A stretch of 64,000 nucleotides of DNA, taken from contig OW203769.1 of the NCBI GenBank assembly GCA_934045905.1, forward strand, positions 23,095,705-23,159,704, read 5' to 3'. Below the pieces are notes generated by a model. The model saw only the letters and a program-made list of their open reading frames with translations, was not told where the DNA came from and did no database searches. The DNA comes from Leuctra nigra. Taxonomy: Eukaryota > Arthropoda > Insecta > Plecoptera > Leuctridae. This document shows positions 28,901 to 36,443 of the stretch, piece by piece (position 1 is the first letter of the stretch; each line of letters opens with the position of its first letter). The translations under genes and the position numbers were made by a program.

Positions 28901-30621
28901 TTAATGAGATAATGGTGAATTTCCTTTTGAATGACGCTCCTCAGCCAATGAGAGGCGAGCATTCTGCTCTGGAGCTGAAGACTGTAGGTTAGTCACGCCC
29001 CAAATGCACCGCCATATTATGGTTCCCGCGCATGCGAAGTAGGTTTGTGATGCTGTCTATTAATTGGACGAAAGTTATGATACCTTGAAGTTGAGATTAA
29101 AAGCAGAATTAGCTTGAGATAATTACACTTTTTGAAATTATCGTGCGTAATAAAGCTTAGAAATGATATTCTGCTTTTAGTCTCAACTTGAAGACAACAT
29201 AATTTTCGTTCCATTGATCCAAATGTATTGAAATTTGTACACAATTGATAGCAACGTATTATATTTAAAATTTAAAATTTTCAGATTGATTTCGTAAGCA
29301 ATTTTGAAGAAATGCGTCTTTGCCGTTAAACGCTATTTGAGCTTCGTATAATCGATTTTTCGACAACCAAATTCGAGCAGCTGTAACTTTTTTCCCACAA
29401 AAGTAATGTTTTTGAAACTTCACACATTAAACCTTAGTATGTTGTTTATATTATGTGAAGTTTTCAGCCCGATGTATGCAGTAGTTTCGCCACAGCGATG
29501 TCTCGCCCATTGTGCGTTTTTTTGGCTCCACCCGGTATTTTTATTTTTTTAAGTCCATTAGTATATATTATTTTTTCCAGCATTTGAACTATATTTAACT
29601 AGGACTCTTTTAATGTGATGTTACTTGCTAATCCTATCTTAAAAATAGTTTTTTGAGCGAGCAACTCCTTTCACTCTTTTGGCATGGACCTCATGGTTTT
29701 TTCTGTTAGGTACTGACGATATACAGGTTACATTTTTCTTCAATGGAGCTGAAATTTTACACATATGGACTGACTATCTCATGGACATTGCAGACCCTAA
29801 TTTTTTTTAAATCTATTGATTGTTTCAAATTTAAAAAAAAAATCCAAGCCATTGCAACCAACCATATTTTATCAAATTTCAGCCAAACCCTCCCATTGGA
29901 TAAATTTTTAAAAAAAATCTTCCGATTGAATAAATATCAAAATGCTCTAATTAAGTTCAAATGTGGCATATAAAAACCATCAAATCAAAACCAACATCAT
30001 CTCATATTTACACATTTTCAATTCAATCGGTCACAGACTTCTTGCCATTTTAATAGTTCAGAAGTTGTGAAAAGTGATTAATTTTCACGGAAAATCAATC
30101 ATTTCAATATGTATTTCTAGCTTAAACGTTTGTCACAATTATATCAGGAAATAACAGGAGTCGGGACACAATTTGATTTTCATTGAGAGATGTTTCATAT
30201 CATTATTGAGCCTTGTGACTTGAAAATTAAAGTTTGTCTGGTGCAAATTAGTTCCCCTTTAATATAAAACTAAGGTATGTTCGTAAGTTTTGATACACAA
30301 GATATTGATTGAGAACTGATCTTGCATCAACAGAGCGAAGGTCGTAAGGGTCGTGCTGGTCGCGGCCTATCTTGGCTTAAGTTCCGGCGCGGTCACTCTG
30401 GAGTGCGCGTGGCGCGCGACGTCGCCGGCTGGGGCGTGACCGAGGTGGCAGCGTGGCTCGACTCGCTCGGGCTGGCCGAGTACGCCGAGTCCTTCACGCG
30501 CCACGACATCCGAGGGCGCGAAGTCCTCACGCTCGGACGAAGGGATCTCAAAGAGCTCGGTGTTACCAAGGTCGGACACGTCAAGCGCATCCTGCAGGGT
30601 ATTCGAGACCTCAGCACGTGA
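1843..30621 (+). CDS. DGKH: Diacylglycerol kinase, type II (delta/eta), 5'-partial, 14 exons
   Basis: Phosphorylates diacylglycerol to phosphatidic acid at membranes. Exons: 1843-1972, 3943-4107, 7100-7259, 12931-12990, 13372-13485, 13703-13879, 14364-15837, 18017-18214, 19086-19185, 19733-19901, 23170-23481, 23880-24260, 28067-28291 and 30334-30621. All junctions are GT/AG with matching phases and give 1316 residues. In the numbering of this fragment: residues 1-60 are the end of the catalytic domain with [13 protein letters not shown]; about 100-825 is a long Ser/Pro/Glu-rich insert; about 825-1080 is the accessory domain ([49 protein letters not shown]); 1250-1314 is a SAM domain. A catalytic domain split by an insert and a C-terminal SAM are hallmarks of DGK delta/eta. 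The PH, C1 and first catalytic exons lie outside the window. Drosophila has a single gene of this class. Confidence 0.95.
2590..2840 (+). repeat. Degenerate tandem repeat, about 100-bp unit, 2.5 copies
   Basis: Units start near 2596, 2698 and 2780. Each carries a GATGAAG..TAGG/AAGC block followed by GAATGAATCCAACGTTT and CAGCCAAC(G/A)AGG. The third unit is shortened. The copies differ at many positions, so the duplication is old. Confidence 0.6.
3329..3388 (+). repeat. 12-bp tandem repeat (GGTTTTGTTAWG)
   Basis: Five near-identical units of GGTTTTGTTAT/GGTTTTGTTAA in a row in the DGK intron. Confidence 0.75.
4242..4863. mobile_element. Foldback element with 9-bp TSD (Mutator-like MITE)
   Basis: The ends are CGACACTAAAAGT and its reverse complement, flanked by perfect 9-bp duplications AATAGTATT at 4233-4241 and 4864-4872. 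The arms are about 260 bp (4242-4502 and 4603-4863) with scattered differences. They continue as a weaker inverted repeat (CATTTGACAGAT) towards the centre. A 9-bp TSD with long inverted repeats is typical of Mutator-like foldback elements; the superfamily call is inference. No coding capacity. Confidence 0.8.
4877..5272 (+). mobile_element. 5S-rRNA-derived SINE (SINE3 type) with 13-bp TSD
   Basis: The 5' 110 bases resemble 5S rRNA: a GCCAACGGC start, CTCGGTTCTCGTCAGATCACC, GAGGTTAAGCAACATTGAGC, a promoter-like GGTTGGATGAGTGACC, and GCCGTTGGGCT at the end. An unrelated body follows (GGACGTTAAAATCCAGCAGG region), then an A-rich 3' tail. A perfect 13-bp duplication AATAGTATTGATA lies at 4864-4876 and 5273-5285. 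The structure fits a polymerase-III retroposon mobilised by a LINE. It is not a functional 5S gene, because the internal promoter region and length differ. Confidence 0.88.
5413..6928 (+). mobile_element. 5'-truncated LINE with 16-bp TSD and (TGAAC)n tail
   Basis: The insertion is bounded by perfect 16-bp duplications GCAATAGCATGAACAC at 5397-5412 and 6929-6944. The body starts inside the reverse transcriptase ([15 protein letters not shown]), then shows [13 protein letters not shown] and the catalytic YADDTN motif. It runs open to a stop at 6550 ([13 protein letters not shown]). The 3' end carries a short TGAAC repeat instead of poly-A, as in several Jockey/CR1-like families. An open frame of more than 340 codons and an intact TSD suggest a fairly recent insertion. 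Confidence 0.92.
5513..6550 (+). pseudogene. LINE reverse transcriptase C-terminal ORF (345 codons, truncated)
   Basis: Encodes the RT palm and thumb of the truncated LINE at 5413-6928. It contains [29 protein letters not shown], a [15 protein letters not shown] thumb motif, and a C-terminal [22 protein letters not shown] segment that is usual at LINE ORF2 ends. The upstream endonuclease and RT fingers are absent, so the element is dead by 5' truncation although this part is uninterrupted. In-frame codons continue upstream to about 5419. Confidence 0.9.
7260..8309 (+). other. DGK intron 5' of the nested lipase, promoter region of the lipase
   Basis: Begins at the DGK donor GTATGT (7260) and runs to the lipase ATG. 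It includes a LINE 3' fragment at 7655-8080. The 230 bases upstream of the lipase ATG should hold its promoter and 5' UTR, but I recognise no clear TATA box or initiator. Confidence 0.5.
7655..8080 (+). mobile_element. 5'-truncated LINE 3' end with (ATT)n tail
   Basis: An open frame to 8004 encodes [46 protein letters not shown], then a Glu-rich tail and SRFPGVLRP. This is the C-terminal segment of a LINE ORF2. It is nearly identical to the end of the minus-strand copy at 21898-22830, which includes an HADD reverse transcriptase motif. The 3' UTR (GGGATGGATTATT) ends in an ATT microsatellite, the family's tail. Confidence 0.85.
8310..8397 (+). CDS. Lipase exon 1: signal peptide
   Basis: An ATG at 8310 is followed by a hydrophobic ITICLLLLC core, then [12 protein letters not shown]. 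The donor GTACCC leaves one base that completes Gly with the GT at 9839. It was chosen because it supplies a start codon, a secretion signal and the right phase for exon 2, which has no good start of its own. Confidence 0.7.
8310..11478 (+). CDS. Secreted lipase, pancreatic-lipase family, nested in a DGK intron
   Basis: Exons 8310-8397, 9839-10518 and 11053-11478 join in phase (G|GT, then phase 0) to 397 residues. Such enzymes hydrolyse triglycerides or phospholipids, usually extracellularly. Residues 1-20 ([17 protein letters not shown]) look like a signal peptide. A Ser/Thr-rich linker and the alpha/beta-hydrolase fold follow: [18 protein letters not shown] and the nucleophile elbow [13 protein letters not shown] in exon 2; [10 protein letters not shown] with the catalytic Asp, [11 protein letters not shown], and [10 protein letters not shown] with the catalytic His in exon 3. 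The full Ser-Asp-His triad is therefore present. It lies wholly inside the DGK intron 7260-12930, on the same strand. A poly-A signal AATAAA is at 11510. The first donor (GTACCC) and third acceptor (GCAAAG) are the least certain sites. Confidence 0.88.
8521..9276 (+). mobile_element. Tigger/pogo element, internally deleted, TA target site
   Basis: The ends CAGTAAACCCTCGTTA and their reverse complement (TTAACGAGGGTTTACTG) are flanked by TA at 8519-8520 and 9277-9278. The subterminal parts are rich in AATTCGAATT. It sits in lipase intron 1. It retains the start of a transposase, [22 protein letters not shown] at 9065-9130, which is the CENP-B/Psq-type helix-turn-helix N-terminus of Tigger transposases, then collapses into an A-tract. 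Non-autonomous. Confidence 0.88.
9065..9130 (+). pseudogene. Relic of Tigger transposase N-terminus
   Basis: About 22 codons from ATG at 9065 encode [19 protein letters not shown], matching the usual opening of the DNA-binding HTH of Tigger/Jerky-type transposases. The rest of the transposase (CENP-B HTH, DDE domain) is absent. It lies in the Tigger element 8521-9276. Confidence 0.75.
9277..9838 (+). other. Remainder of lipase intron 1, with a 16-nt poly-C run
   Basis: AT-rich intron with no gene seen. A run of 16 C at 9777-9792 lies 46 bases upstream of the exon 2 acceptor (CTCAG at 9834-9838). A short minus-strand open frame at 9541-9768 resembles nothing I recognise. Confidence 0.5.
10519..11052 (+). 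other. Lipase intron 2
   Basis: AT-rich intron between the GTGACC donor and an acceptor ending GCAAAG. A competing acceptor GAGCAG lies at 11021-11026. Using it would insert [13 protein letters not shown] residues, but 11053 gives the family-like [15 protein letters not shown]. Confidence 0.6.
11479..12930 (+). other. DGK intron 3' of the nested lipase
   Basis: AT-rich, without recognisable genes or delimited mobile elements. A purine-rich patch at 11640-11760 (GAGATAGATAGAGAG) may be an old LINE or simple-repeat remnant. Confidence 0.4.
11510..11515 (+). terminator. Poly-A signal of the nested lipase (candidate)
   Basis: Canonical AATAAA 32 bases after the lipase stop codon. A second one is at about 11574. 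Its position suggests a very short lipase 3' UTR. Confidence 0.5.
13039..13247. mobile_element. Short MITE with about 35-bp inverted ends
   Basis: The left end AAGTCCGATTTACACGACCA and the right end (reverse complement AAGCCCGATTTACACGGCCA) match over about 35 bp with a few differences. The total is about 210 bp in the DGK intron 12991-13371. A clear TSD was not found (AGAATC against AGAAAT). Confidence 0.6.
14364..15837 (+). CDS. DGKH: DGK giant exon: low-complexity insert splitting the catalytic domain
   Basis: A single 1474-bp exon, about 491 residues, from GTTTGCAG to GTGAGT. It encodes the Ser/Pro/Asp/Glu-rich linker between the catalytic and accessory halves, the part that diverges most among DGK delta/eta proteins. 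It contains four KE-x-GLLTAK-like repeats (about 15210-15440) and a 10-residue array of [10 protein letters not shown] type (about 15560-15680). Each array unit offers an RKxS basophilic phosphorylation motif. The upstream small exon 13703-13879 carries the conserved [24 protein letters not shown] segment. Codon use is GC-rich compared with the intron DNA. Confidence 0.92.
15838..18016 (+). other. DGK intron containing a perfect long hairpin
   Basis: Holds the 148-bp inverted repeat at 16418-16775. At 16880-17370 there is a repetitive stretch with two degenerate copies of a CGGTCCAGC..GTCACTTCCGGTTT..AAAATGGCG motif, probably an unclassified mobile element. Nothing else recognisable. Confidence 0.5.
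16418..16775. repeat. Perfect inverted repeat, 148-bp arms, 62-bp loop
   Basis: Arms 16418-16565 and 16628-16775 are exact reverse complements over all 148 bases, including A/T runs of 9 and 6. The loop is 62 bp. No TSD or transposon-like ends are visible. As part of the DGK pre-mRNA it would fold into a long uninterrupted duplex. Confidence 0.95.
18215..19085 (+). other. DGK intron, nothing recognised
   Basis: Ordinary AT-rich intron between the GTGAGT donor and a GTTTAG acceptor. No repeat or gene seen. Confidence 0.5.
20081..21789. mobile_element. hAT-like element with TTCCGGAAATATTTCC subterminal arrays
   Basis: The ends TAGGGATGT and ACATCCCTA are flanked by a perfect 8-bp duplication CTCCTTAC (20073-20080 and 21790-21797). 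Both ends carry arrays of the palindromic unit TTCCGGAAATATTTCCGG. About 1.5 kb of AT-rich interior has no usable transposase frame. The 8-bp TSD and TAGGG end support the hAT superfamily. It lies in the DGK intron 19902-23169. Confidence 0.87.
21898..22830 (-). mobile_element. LINE RT C-terminal part and (ATT)n tail, minus strand
   Basis: The minus-strand open frame of 281 codons starts just after [10 protein letters not shown], the RT catalytic box with HADD in place of YADD. It contains [30 protein letters not shown], a thumb with [20 protein letters not shown], and the same Glu-rich C-terminus as the copy at 7655-8080. The tail is (ATT)n at 21898-21914. At the upstream side the element switches strand (see 22831-22985). 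Confidence 0.88.
22831..22985 (+). mobile_element. Inverted 5' segment of the same LINE
   Basis: Plus-strand codons read [21 protein letters not shown], then [21 protein letters not shown]. The MWxxYFxxLLN pattern is the segment just ahead of the RT domain in LINE ORF2. It abuts the minus-strand RT part head to head at about 22830, the structure expected from twin priming during target-primed reverse transcription. Confidence 0.65.
23054..23076 (+). repeat. Poly-C tract (23 nt)
   Basis: Uninterrupted C run in a DGK intron, about 95 bases upstream of the exon at 23170. Confidence 0.9.
24598..27515 (+). mobile_element. LINE with 815-codon ORF2, 5'-truncated in the endonuclease
   Basis: Starts within the endonuclease ([36 protein letters not shown]) and stays open to a stop at 27080. 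It shows [24 protein letters not shown] fingers, [38 protein letters not shown] and the catalytic QYADDLQLF. The C-terminus is [15 protein letters not shown]. The 3' UTR ends near 27510 in CAAATAAAG..ATAATAAATATA. The RT domain is intact, so this copy could be recent. No TSD was identified. It occupies the DGK intron 24261-28066. Confidence 0.9.
24633..27080 (+). pseudogene. LINE ORF2 polyprotein, missing its N-terminus
   Basis: 815 codons uninterrupted: the C-terminal third of the endonuclease (catalytic SDH-equivalent reads GDHN), the linker, a complete reverse transcriptase with the catalytic YADD, and a C-terminal domain ending ELPKYK. The first in-frame ATG is not the native start, since matching codons continue to about 24598, where the insertion begins. 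It belongs to a Jockey/CR1-like group and differs from the families at 5413 and 21898. Confidence 0.88.
27516..28066 (+). other. DGK intron remainder after the LINE
   Basis: AT-rich with no recognisable feature. It ends in the acceptor GGCATTCAG before the exon at 28067. Confidence 0.5.
28357..29535. mobile_element. DNA transposon with about 170-bp inverted ends (CCGGGTGG)
   Basis: The left end CCGGGTGGCTAAAAAAAACG and right end (reverse complement CCGGGTGGAGCCAAAAAAACG) continue as an inverted repeat of about 170 bp, including AACATACTAAGG and CAAAAACATTACTTTTGTG. The flanks are TA/TA. A second internal hairpin pairs 29060-29105 with 29168-29216. No transposase is recognisable. It lies in the DGK intron 28292-30333. 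Confidence 0.78.
29735..29960 (+). mobile_element. Diverged fragment of the repeat family at 57953 and 62390
   Basis: Contains CAGCCAAACCCTCCCATTGG and CATTGCAACCAACCATATTTT, which match phrases in the repeat at 62390-63393 (AGCCAAATTATCCCATTGG, TCATTGCAACCAATATTTT). The match is partial and no ends are visible. Confidence 0.45.
30334..30621 (+). CDS. DGKH: DGK last coding exon: SAM domain
   Basis: After the CAACAG acceptor it encodes [20 protein letters not shown], then a SAM domain, [20 protein letters not shown] to [12 protein letters not shown], ending with TGA at 30619-30621. In vertebrate DGK delta/eta this SAM domain drives oligomerisation and controls membrane translocation; the same role is inferred here. 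The exon is strongly GC-rich. Confidence 0.93.
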   Translation, partial: SEGRKGRAGRGLSWLKFRRGHSGVRVARDVAGWGVTEVAAWLDSLGLAEYAESFTRHDIRGREVLTLGRRDLKELGVTKVGHVKRILQGIRDLST

Positions 30622-33600
30622 TCGAAGAGTGTGTAAAACAGCCGACGTATTTACCTTCGACTCCTGAAGCAATGTTTGAATTCTGTTGAACAGTATTAAG
30701 ATTTTAAAAAATTATTGGCTGTTGAGATCGGTTTAACTTGTCTTGGGAACTTAAGAATCTGTGTAGCTTTAAAACTGGCCCAAAATGAGGGAAAAGTCCT
30801 CTAGATATAGTATTTGTTTTTGCAGAGACCATTAAATAGAAGTTATTTCAACCAAATATGGGTACTATACCTTATTCTTCAAGTGAGCACAATAACTTAA
30901 AATACCTATATACCAGCTCATGGAGCGAAGTTGTTAGTCTTCCGACCTCAATAAAATATAAAAAATCACTTATTGCGGGTCTTCATTCTTGACATAAACA
31001 AAACATTACAAATGATGGTTCTGCGCATTGACGAGCGTGCTATTGCCAACCAATGCCGCCGCCGGTATTTAGAAAGTAGTGTACTTGTATTATTTAACAT
31101 CAGAACAAATCAACGAATTACGAGTGATATACACAGATAGCTGTGGTTATGTTAGCATACAGAAATCTTATTTTAATTCAAAAAAGACATTTTGTATTAC
31201 TTTCGTAATTTAATTATTATTTTGAGTTACAGCTATACATAATAAAAAGATTATGCTATTTTCTCTTATATGTTTATGAATAATTTTTGATAATTTTTCA
31301 GTAACGGATTTCTTTAAAATATTAGTCATGTAACTGCAATGCAGTATTTATCTCTTAGTTATTATTTAACTAACAACTCAATTAGCTTTTGTAATGAAGT
31401 TAATTTCCGCAGTTATAATTAACCAAGTATGTTTTATTAAACAAACCAATTCTCTTGTGGCGATGATAATTCTTCATTCTTGTCAGATTGTGGTCAATAT
31501 ATTCATTGTGTAATCGATTAATTTCATGCATCGAATGTACATGTCTGGCGATTGAATATTTCTGTCAGATTACATAACAAACTAATAAGGTGTTGTAAGC
31601 AATTCCTAGTCATACCGTAGTTCGTAAAACGTAAATATATTACAGTTAACTCAATAGATTTTTCTAGCTGGTCTAACTTGGTGTTGTTAAGTGATTCTTG
31701 TATATCATGAACTGATATGTAGAACATGATTTCCAATTGTTTTCTCCTAACGTTTGAATGTCTATCTTTGATAAAGTATTGTGAACAAAATTGTAGAATA
31801 TTGTTAGTAGTTAGTACCTAAACTTACTATACTATTTCTATTGTATCTCCAAATGTGAGCACCCTATTTAGAAACTTTTGTTTCATAAGTTTGTTGTGTG
31901 TTTCACTAGAAAGTTCCGTGTTCAGAGTCTAGTATTTTAGAACAGCAAGCACTGTTTGTAATATAGTCCTAGACGTAAGGTGGAGCGCTTGTTTAGGTTT
32001 GCCACAGTAAACTCATGTGCTATTCATAGGCAATCAATAGCTAATAGATAGTTTGTAAGTTGCTTGTTGTTCTTAGATTAGGACGCATCTTGACCACTCT
32101 TGGTCCGTTTCCATTTTCCGTTGTCTGTTAAACGGATATTTTGTCCTATCAATGGAGATCTCATCAAACGTTGTTATTTTCTTGACATGAATTTCCAGCC
32201 TCTTTGATGAGGAGCCTTCTTAGACTTCAACGAGTCTTGCTACCAGTTGGTTTAGGTAGCAAGCAGCTTTATAATAAAATTAGACTATTCTATTACTATA
32301 TTCAAGTAATAATAATAATAATAAAATAATATTGCCTTCTTAGTTGTTACGAAACTTCTATCTTTAACTAATCTCAAAATAACAACAGAGGCAACAAGAA
32401 AGTACCTACTTAATGATATTTCCTTGTGGTAAACAATGGGACCAGACCAGATATATTATAGCTCCGATAATCTATGTCATTGTTGACACTTTAATACTGT
32501 TGAAGCAATATGGAAAACTCTCTGTTACTCTTTTACTACTACATACAAGTCTGTTACTCTTGTTCTACTGTTAATGGCTTTGATGTAAGATAGGTGTTAT
32601 TAATATGATGATATTTAGTGTTGACATGTTTCTCATAATAATAATTATTATGTGACACGTCTCTTCGTGTCTAGCCTCTCGATTGATGAAAATATGTGTG
32701 CATTGACACTCTACTAATGTAATTTACTTAATTCCTATGTGATACAACGACTCAAAATTATGAGTAGGTACTTACCTAATATCTACTGAAAATAATTTAT
32801 GAATATTTAATATTTATTAATTGGTTTTCTCCAATATTTTCTTACTGACCAAATGTACTGTGGAACCAAATGTGTCAAATTTGTAACTCGTTTTATTATT
32901 TGTTTAATTTTTTCATATTCATTATCAATCGTGGCAGTGTCGATACATATTGCTATGAATGCTTATAGTTATTCGTTAGGAAGGAGAGATGCTATTTGTC
33001 TAGTGTGATTTATTGAATGTGATTGAATCTGTAGACAAATTTGAAGTCTCTCAACGTTTCACGAGGAGCTGTCCATCAGACGGGGCCCCTAATGTTGCAA
33101 ATAACCGGTTTTTTGGCCATCCCTCAGTCGCTGTGTGCGCGGTGTTCCGAGACCATCCCTCTCTCTCGGACAAGAGGTATTCAAAATATCTTACCGGATA
33201 GAATGAATGTGAAATCTACCTGATGTGAAATGAAGTGTAGCTTCACCTCTGTATTGACTGTATGTCTCTCCTTCCTAAATATCTTATTCATAAATGAGTA
33301 GCAATAACTATGATTAAGTCAACAATTATGGCATCTAATGCAAGCATATCAACTATGTATGTAATGTACTATATATGACAAAAAACAAAAGCCCATCATG
33401 AAAAGACGGTTCTGAATTACTTCTTCTGATTCTGAAAGACAATCAGCTAAATCCACCCAAATTCTCATCAGCTGCAACTTCTGCACTATTAACTTTTAAA
33501 ATAAATCTCTTGATTTACAGCTGGTCCATCACCTGATAAGGGTTTAATCTCCTCCTCCCCCCCCCCCCCCATTCGGGGGGTAGGTGGGAGGACTGTTCCC

Positions 33601-36443
33601 CTACAAGTGAAAACTTTGACTTTTTAGCAAAAAAATCAAATTCTTTGAAAATTAAAAAGAAACAAGCAATAGTCAGAAGATATTTTAAGATGGTTTAAGG
33701 CCCTAATCAGTATTACTATGCATACCCAAAAAACCATAAAGTCAAATTTGGGGTATATTTTCAAAAATATTTATTTCAAATATGAACATAAAAATTTTGT
33801 GAGCTTATTTATCAATCTTCATGTACGTGAGGGGTACCTTGTCAAGAGGAGTATACACATTATTTTATATGTACCCCAAAAGAAAATTTTGGATATATTA
33901 AACTTCTGGTGTTTATTACCTGTGCCTGGCAGATTGACCCCATTTCCAGGTAGATTTTCAGCGACCATATTTTTTCATACAGGGTCACATTTGAAGTGAA
34001 AATTGACTTGTCTGCATTCTGGCTTCTAGGATTTAGAGGAATTTGAATTTTTGAAACTTTGAACAATAAATTGTGAGAATGCGATAAAATATTTAATCTC
34101 TTTTTCTTCATATTAGTAAATGGGATAAAAATGTACACCTTGCAGTATTTATTTATAGACCCCCCCCCCCCACACCCGTGTTAAGAGTTCTTACTTCATT
34201 ACATATTTTTGAAAAGACGTTTTTAGAAATAAAAATCATCTCAAAACTATGAAAACAATTCATATTTAGTATTATATTTTGTGGATTTACATACTCCAGA
34301 TTGACAAATTTTGAATTTTAAAATATATACAAAATTACCCTCTATATCAATTTTTACCACATTTTAAATGTGAGTAAGTGAATTTCTGCTGTACCAAGTC
34401 TACAATTAAGTTTTACCAACGATTTTAAGAAAAGGTATAGGCTGTTCAATTTACGCTTACAACGCCGTTAGGGTGTAAATAAGCAGCACCATCCAGACCT
34501 TCCATCTGAATTCACACTTTGCCAACCTAAACTCTCAAAAAAAAATCCGCTAACTTGAATGTGCCACCTAGTTCTAGCTGATTTTCATTTTGTTGTGTTG
34601 GTGCTAGCGTAGTACATCATTTTCGTTGCCATCTTCACCACCAAAATCATTGTACAGAAGATTTGAACAAACTATACCTACTTGTTTTGTTCTTGAATTA
34701 TTACGAAGTATTGTCTGTACTTTTCAAATTCATGGAATCAAATAAAATGACTTCAATGTTTATTTACTTGCTCATTGTTTTAATTTTGTACAATGCCTGT
34801 AGATGTTTACTTTATTTATAAGTAGGTAGGTATCATATCCCTTGGGGGCTGTTCACAAAGTATGTCGCGCAAAATAGGCCACTTTTTTGCCCCCCCCCCC
34901 CCCCTGCCCCTTGTCAAAAGTTGTCACACATTAGACACCCCCCCCCCCCCCTCCCCCCTTGTCACAAGTTGTCACACATTAGACAACCCCCCCCCCCCTC
35001 CCCCCTTGTCGCAAGTTGTCACACATTAGACAACCCCCCCCTCCCCCCTTGTCACAAGTTGTCACACATTAGACAACCCCCCCCCCCCCCCCCCCCCCTA
35101 AAAAGTATGTCAACCTGTAGAACCCCCTCCTCCCTACAAAAAACAAAAGCATATTTTCACTTAGTTATTGATTTATTTACTGCAAAAAAAAATATTGAAA
35201 GAATGAGAAAACCAAAACTTTTTATTGATTTATTGTAAAATATTACATTCAAAGAATGAGAAAATTCTCATTGAGAGTTTTCTCGAGGAGAAATTCCTGA
35301 AGAATGGTCAAATCCAAAAGTGAGGAAAAATTCAAATCTCGGCTGAGAATAATAAATGTGATATTTGTTTTTTGGTGAAACGTACAAATTACACAGAAAG
35401 GTACAACAAAGTGTGAAATTACGCTTGTCCCCCCCCCCTCACCAGCCCCTATCAAAGATTGTCACAGTACAACAGAACCACACCTCCCCCCCCCCCTGAG
35501 GCGTGACATACATATTTAATAAACAGCCCCTCTTGTCAAAATAAGTGCATATGGCTCCTTATAACATTAACAAATTTGGAATTTAAAAAAATCTACCTAA
35601 TTAATTATTGTTGGGTATACCGAATGTCAATTTATTAATTTTTATTTTCACCTTTTCCACCATATTCGGTGAAAGTACCTAGGTAGCTGCAATCGGATTT
35701 TACATTCACTTTACGTAATCGTAATTTTGTTGAGAATTTTAACATTTAATCCTAAAAGGTACAATATACATTAAAATATCAAAATAATTCAAGTACAAAA
35801 TCAACATAATTTGAATTTGTAATTATTAAAATTGGAAATAAATATTTTGAAATTTAAAATTGCAAATCAAAATGGAAGTGCAAAAAAGATATAATCCAAA
35901 ATCTACTCTGCAAAAATGGTGTGACCATGGCGAGTTACCTTACATCTACTACTACTACTTTTTGTAATTCCCTCGCCTCCATGTGGTGTACGTCAAGCAA
36001 GTATTAATGGCGCCAAACTGTAGGACACAAATAGTTTTTTTCTGCACACTACAGCAGAATTAGAGTGACTGATCCATGGTATTTTATTCCAGTCTTAGTT
36101 GTGCATCTTAAGAAAGGTCAGCAATGTTATAATCCTTTAAAACATTTTAAATTTTCAAGTATTTGTAAATAGTAATTTTTTAAACAAGGTTCGCTTTACT
36201 TCCACCTCCAACAAACATTGGACAAAGCGTTTCACGGGTGAAGAACATCCATCGTGCAAAGACTCTAAACTAATAAGGGTCATTGTCTTCTCTCCATCCA
36301 TTTGTCCTTGAGACTGAAAACACACACCACCACACCACAAGTAGTTGGACGGTTTGTTTACTGTCAGATTTAGATACTAATTTTGTCAGATTATTTGTCA
36401 TACGTAGTATTAAATGTAGTATCCAGATCTCAATCAATACACC
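30622..36443 (+). other. DGK 3' UTR and DGK-ebi intergenic region
   Basis: No gene recognised over 5.8 kb. A possible DGK poly-A signal AATAAA is at 30950, but the AT-rich DNA holds many others and the UTR could be longer. It contains an ATA microsatellite near 32310, a GC-richer patch at 33013-33215, poly-C runs at 33557-33570 and 34160-34171, and the C-rich element at 34852-35527. The ebi promoter and 5' UTR should lie in the last few hundred bases. Confidence 0.5.
34852..35527. mobile_element. MITE-like element with an internal C-rich tandem array
   Basis: The ends GGGGCTGTTCACAAAGTATG and (reverse complement) GGGGCTGTTTATTAAATATG form an imperfect terminal inverted repeat. Inside, about four units of roughly 50 bp each contain TTGTCACAAGTTGTCACACATTAGACA followed by C runs of 9-23. 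No clear TSD was found, so the superfamily is open. Confidence 0.6.

Noticed and set aside
34921..35238. CRISPR-like array (repeated TTGTCACAAGTTGTCACACATTA-type block)
   Set aside because: The spacers are homopolymer C, the repeats are uneven, and the context is a eukaryotic MITE-like element.
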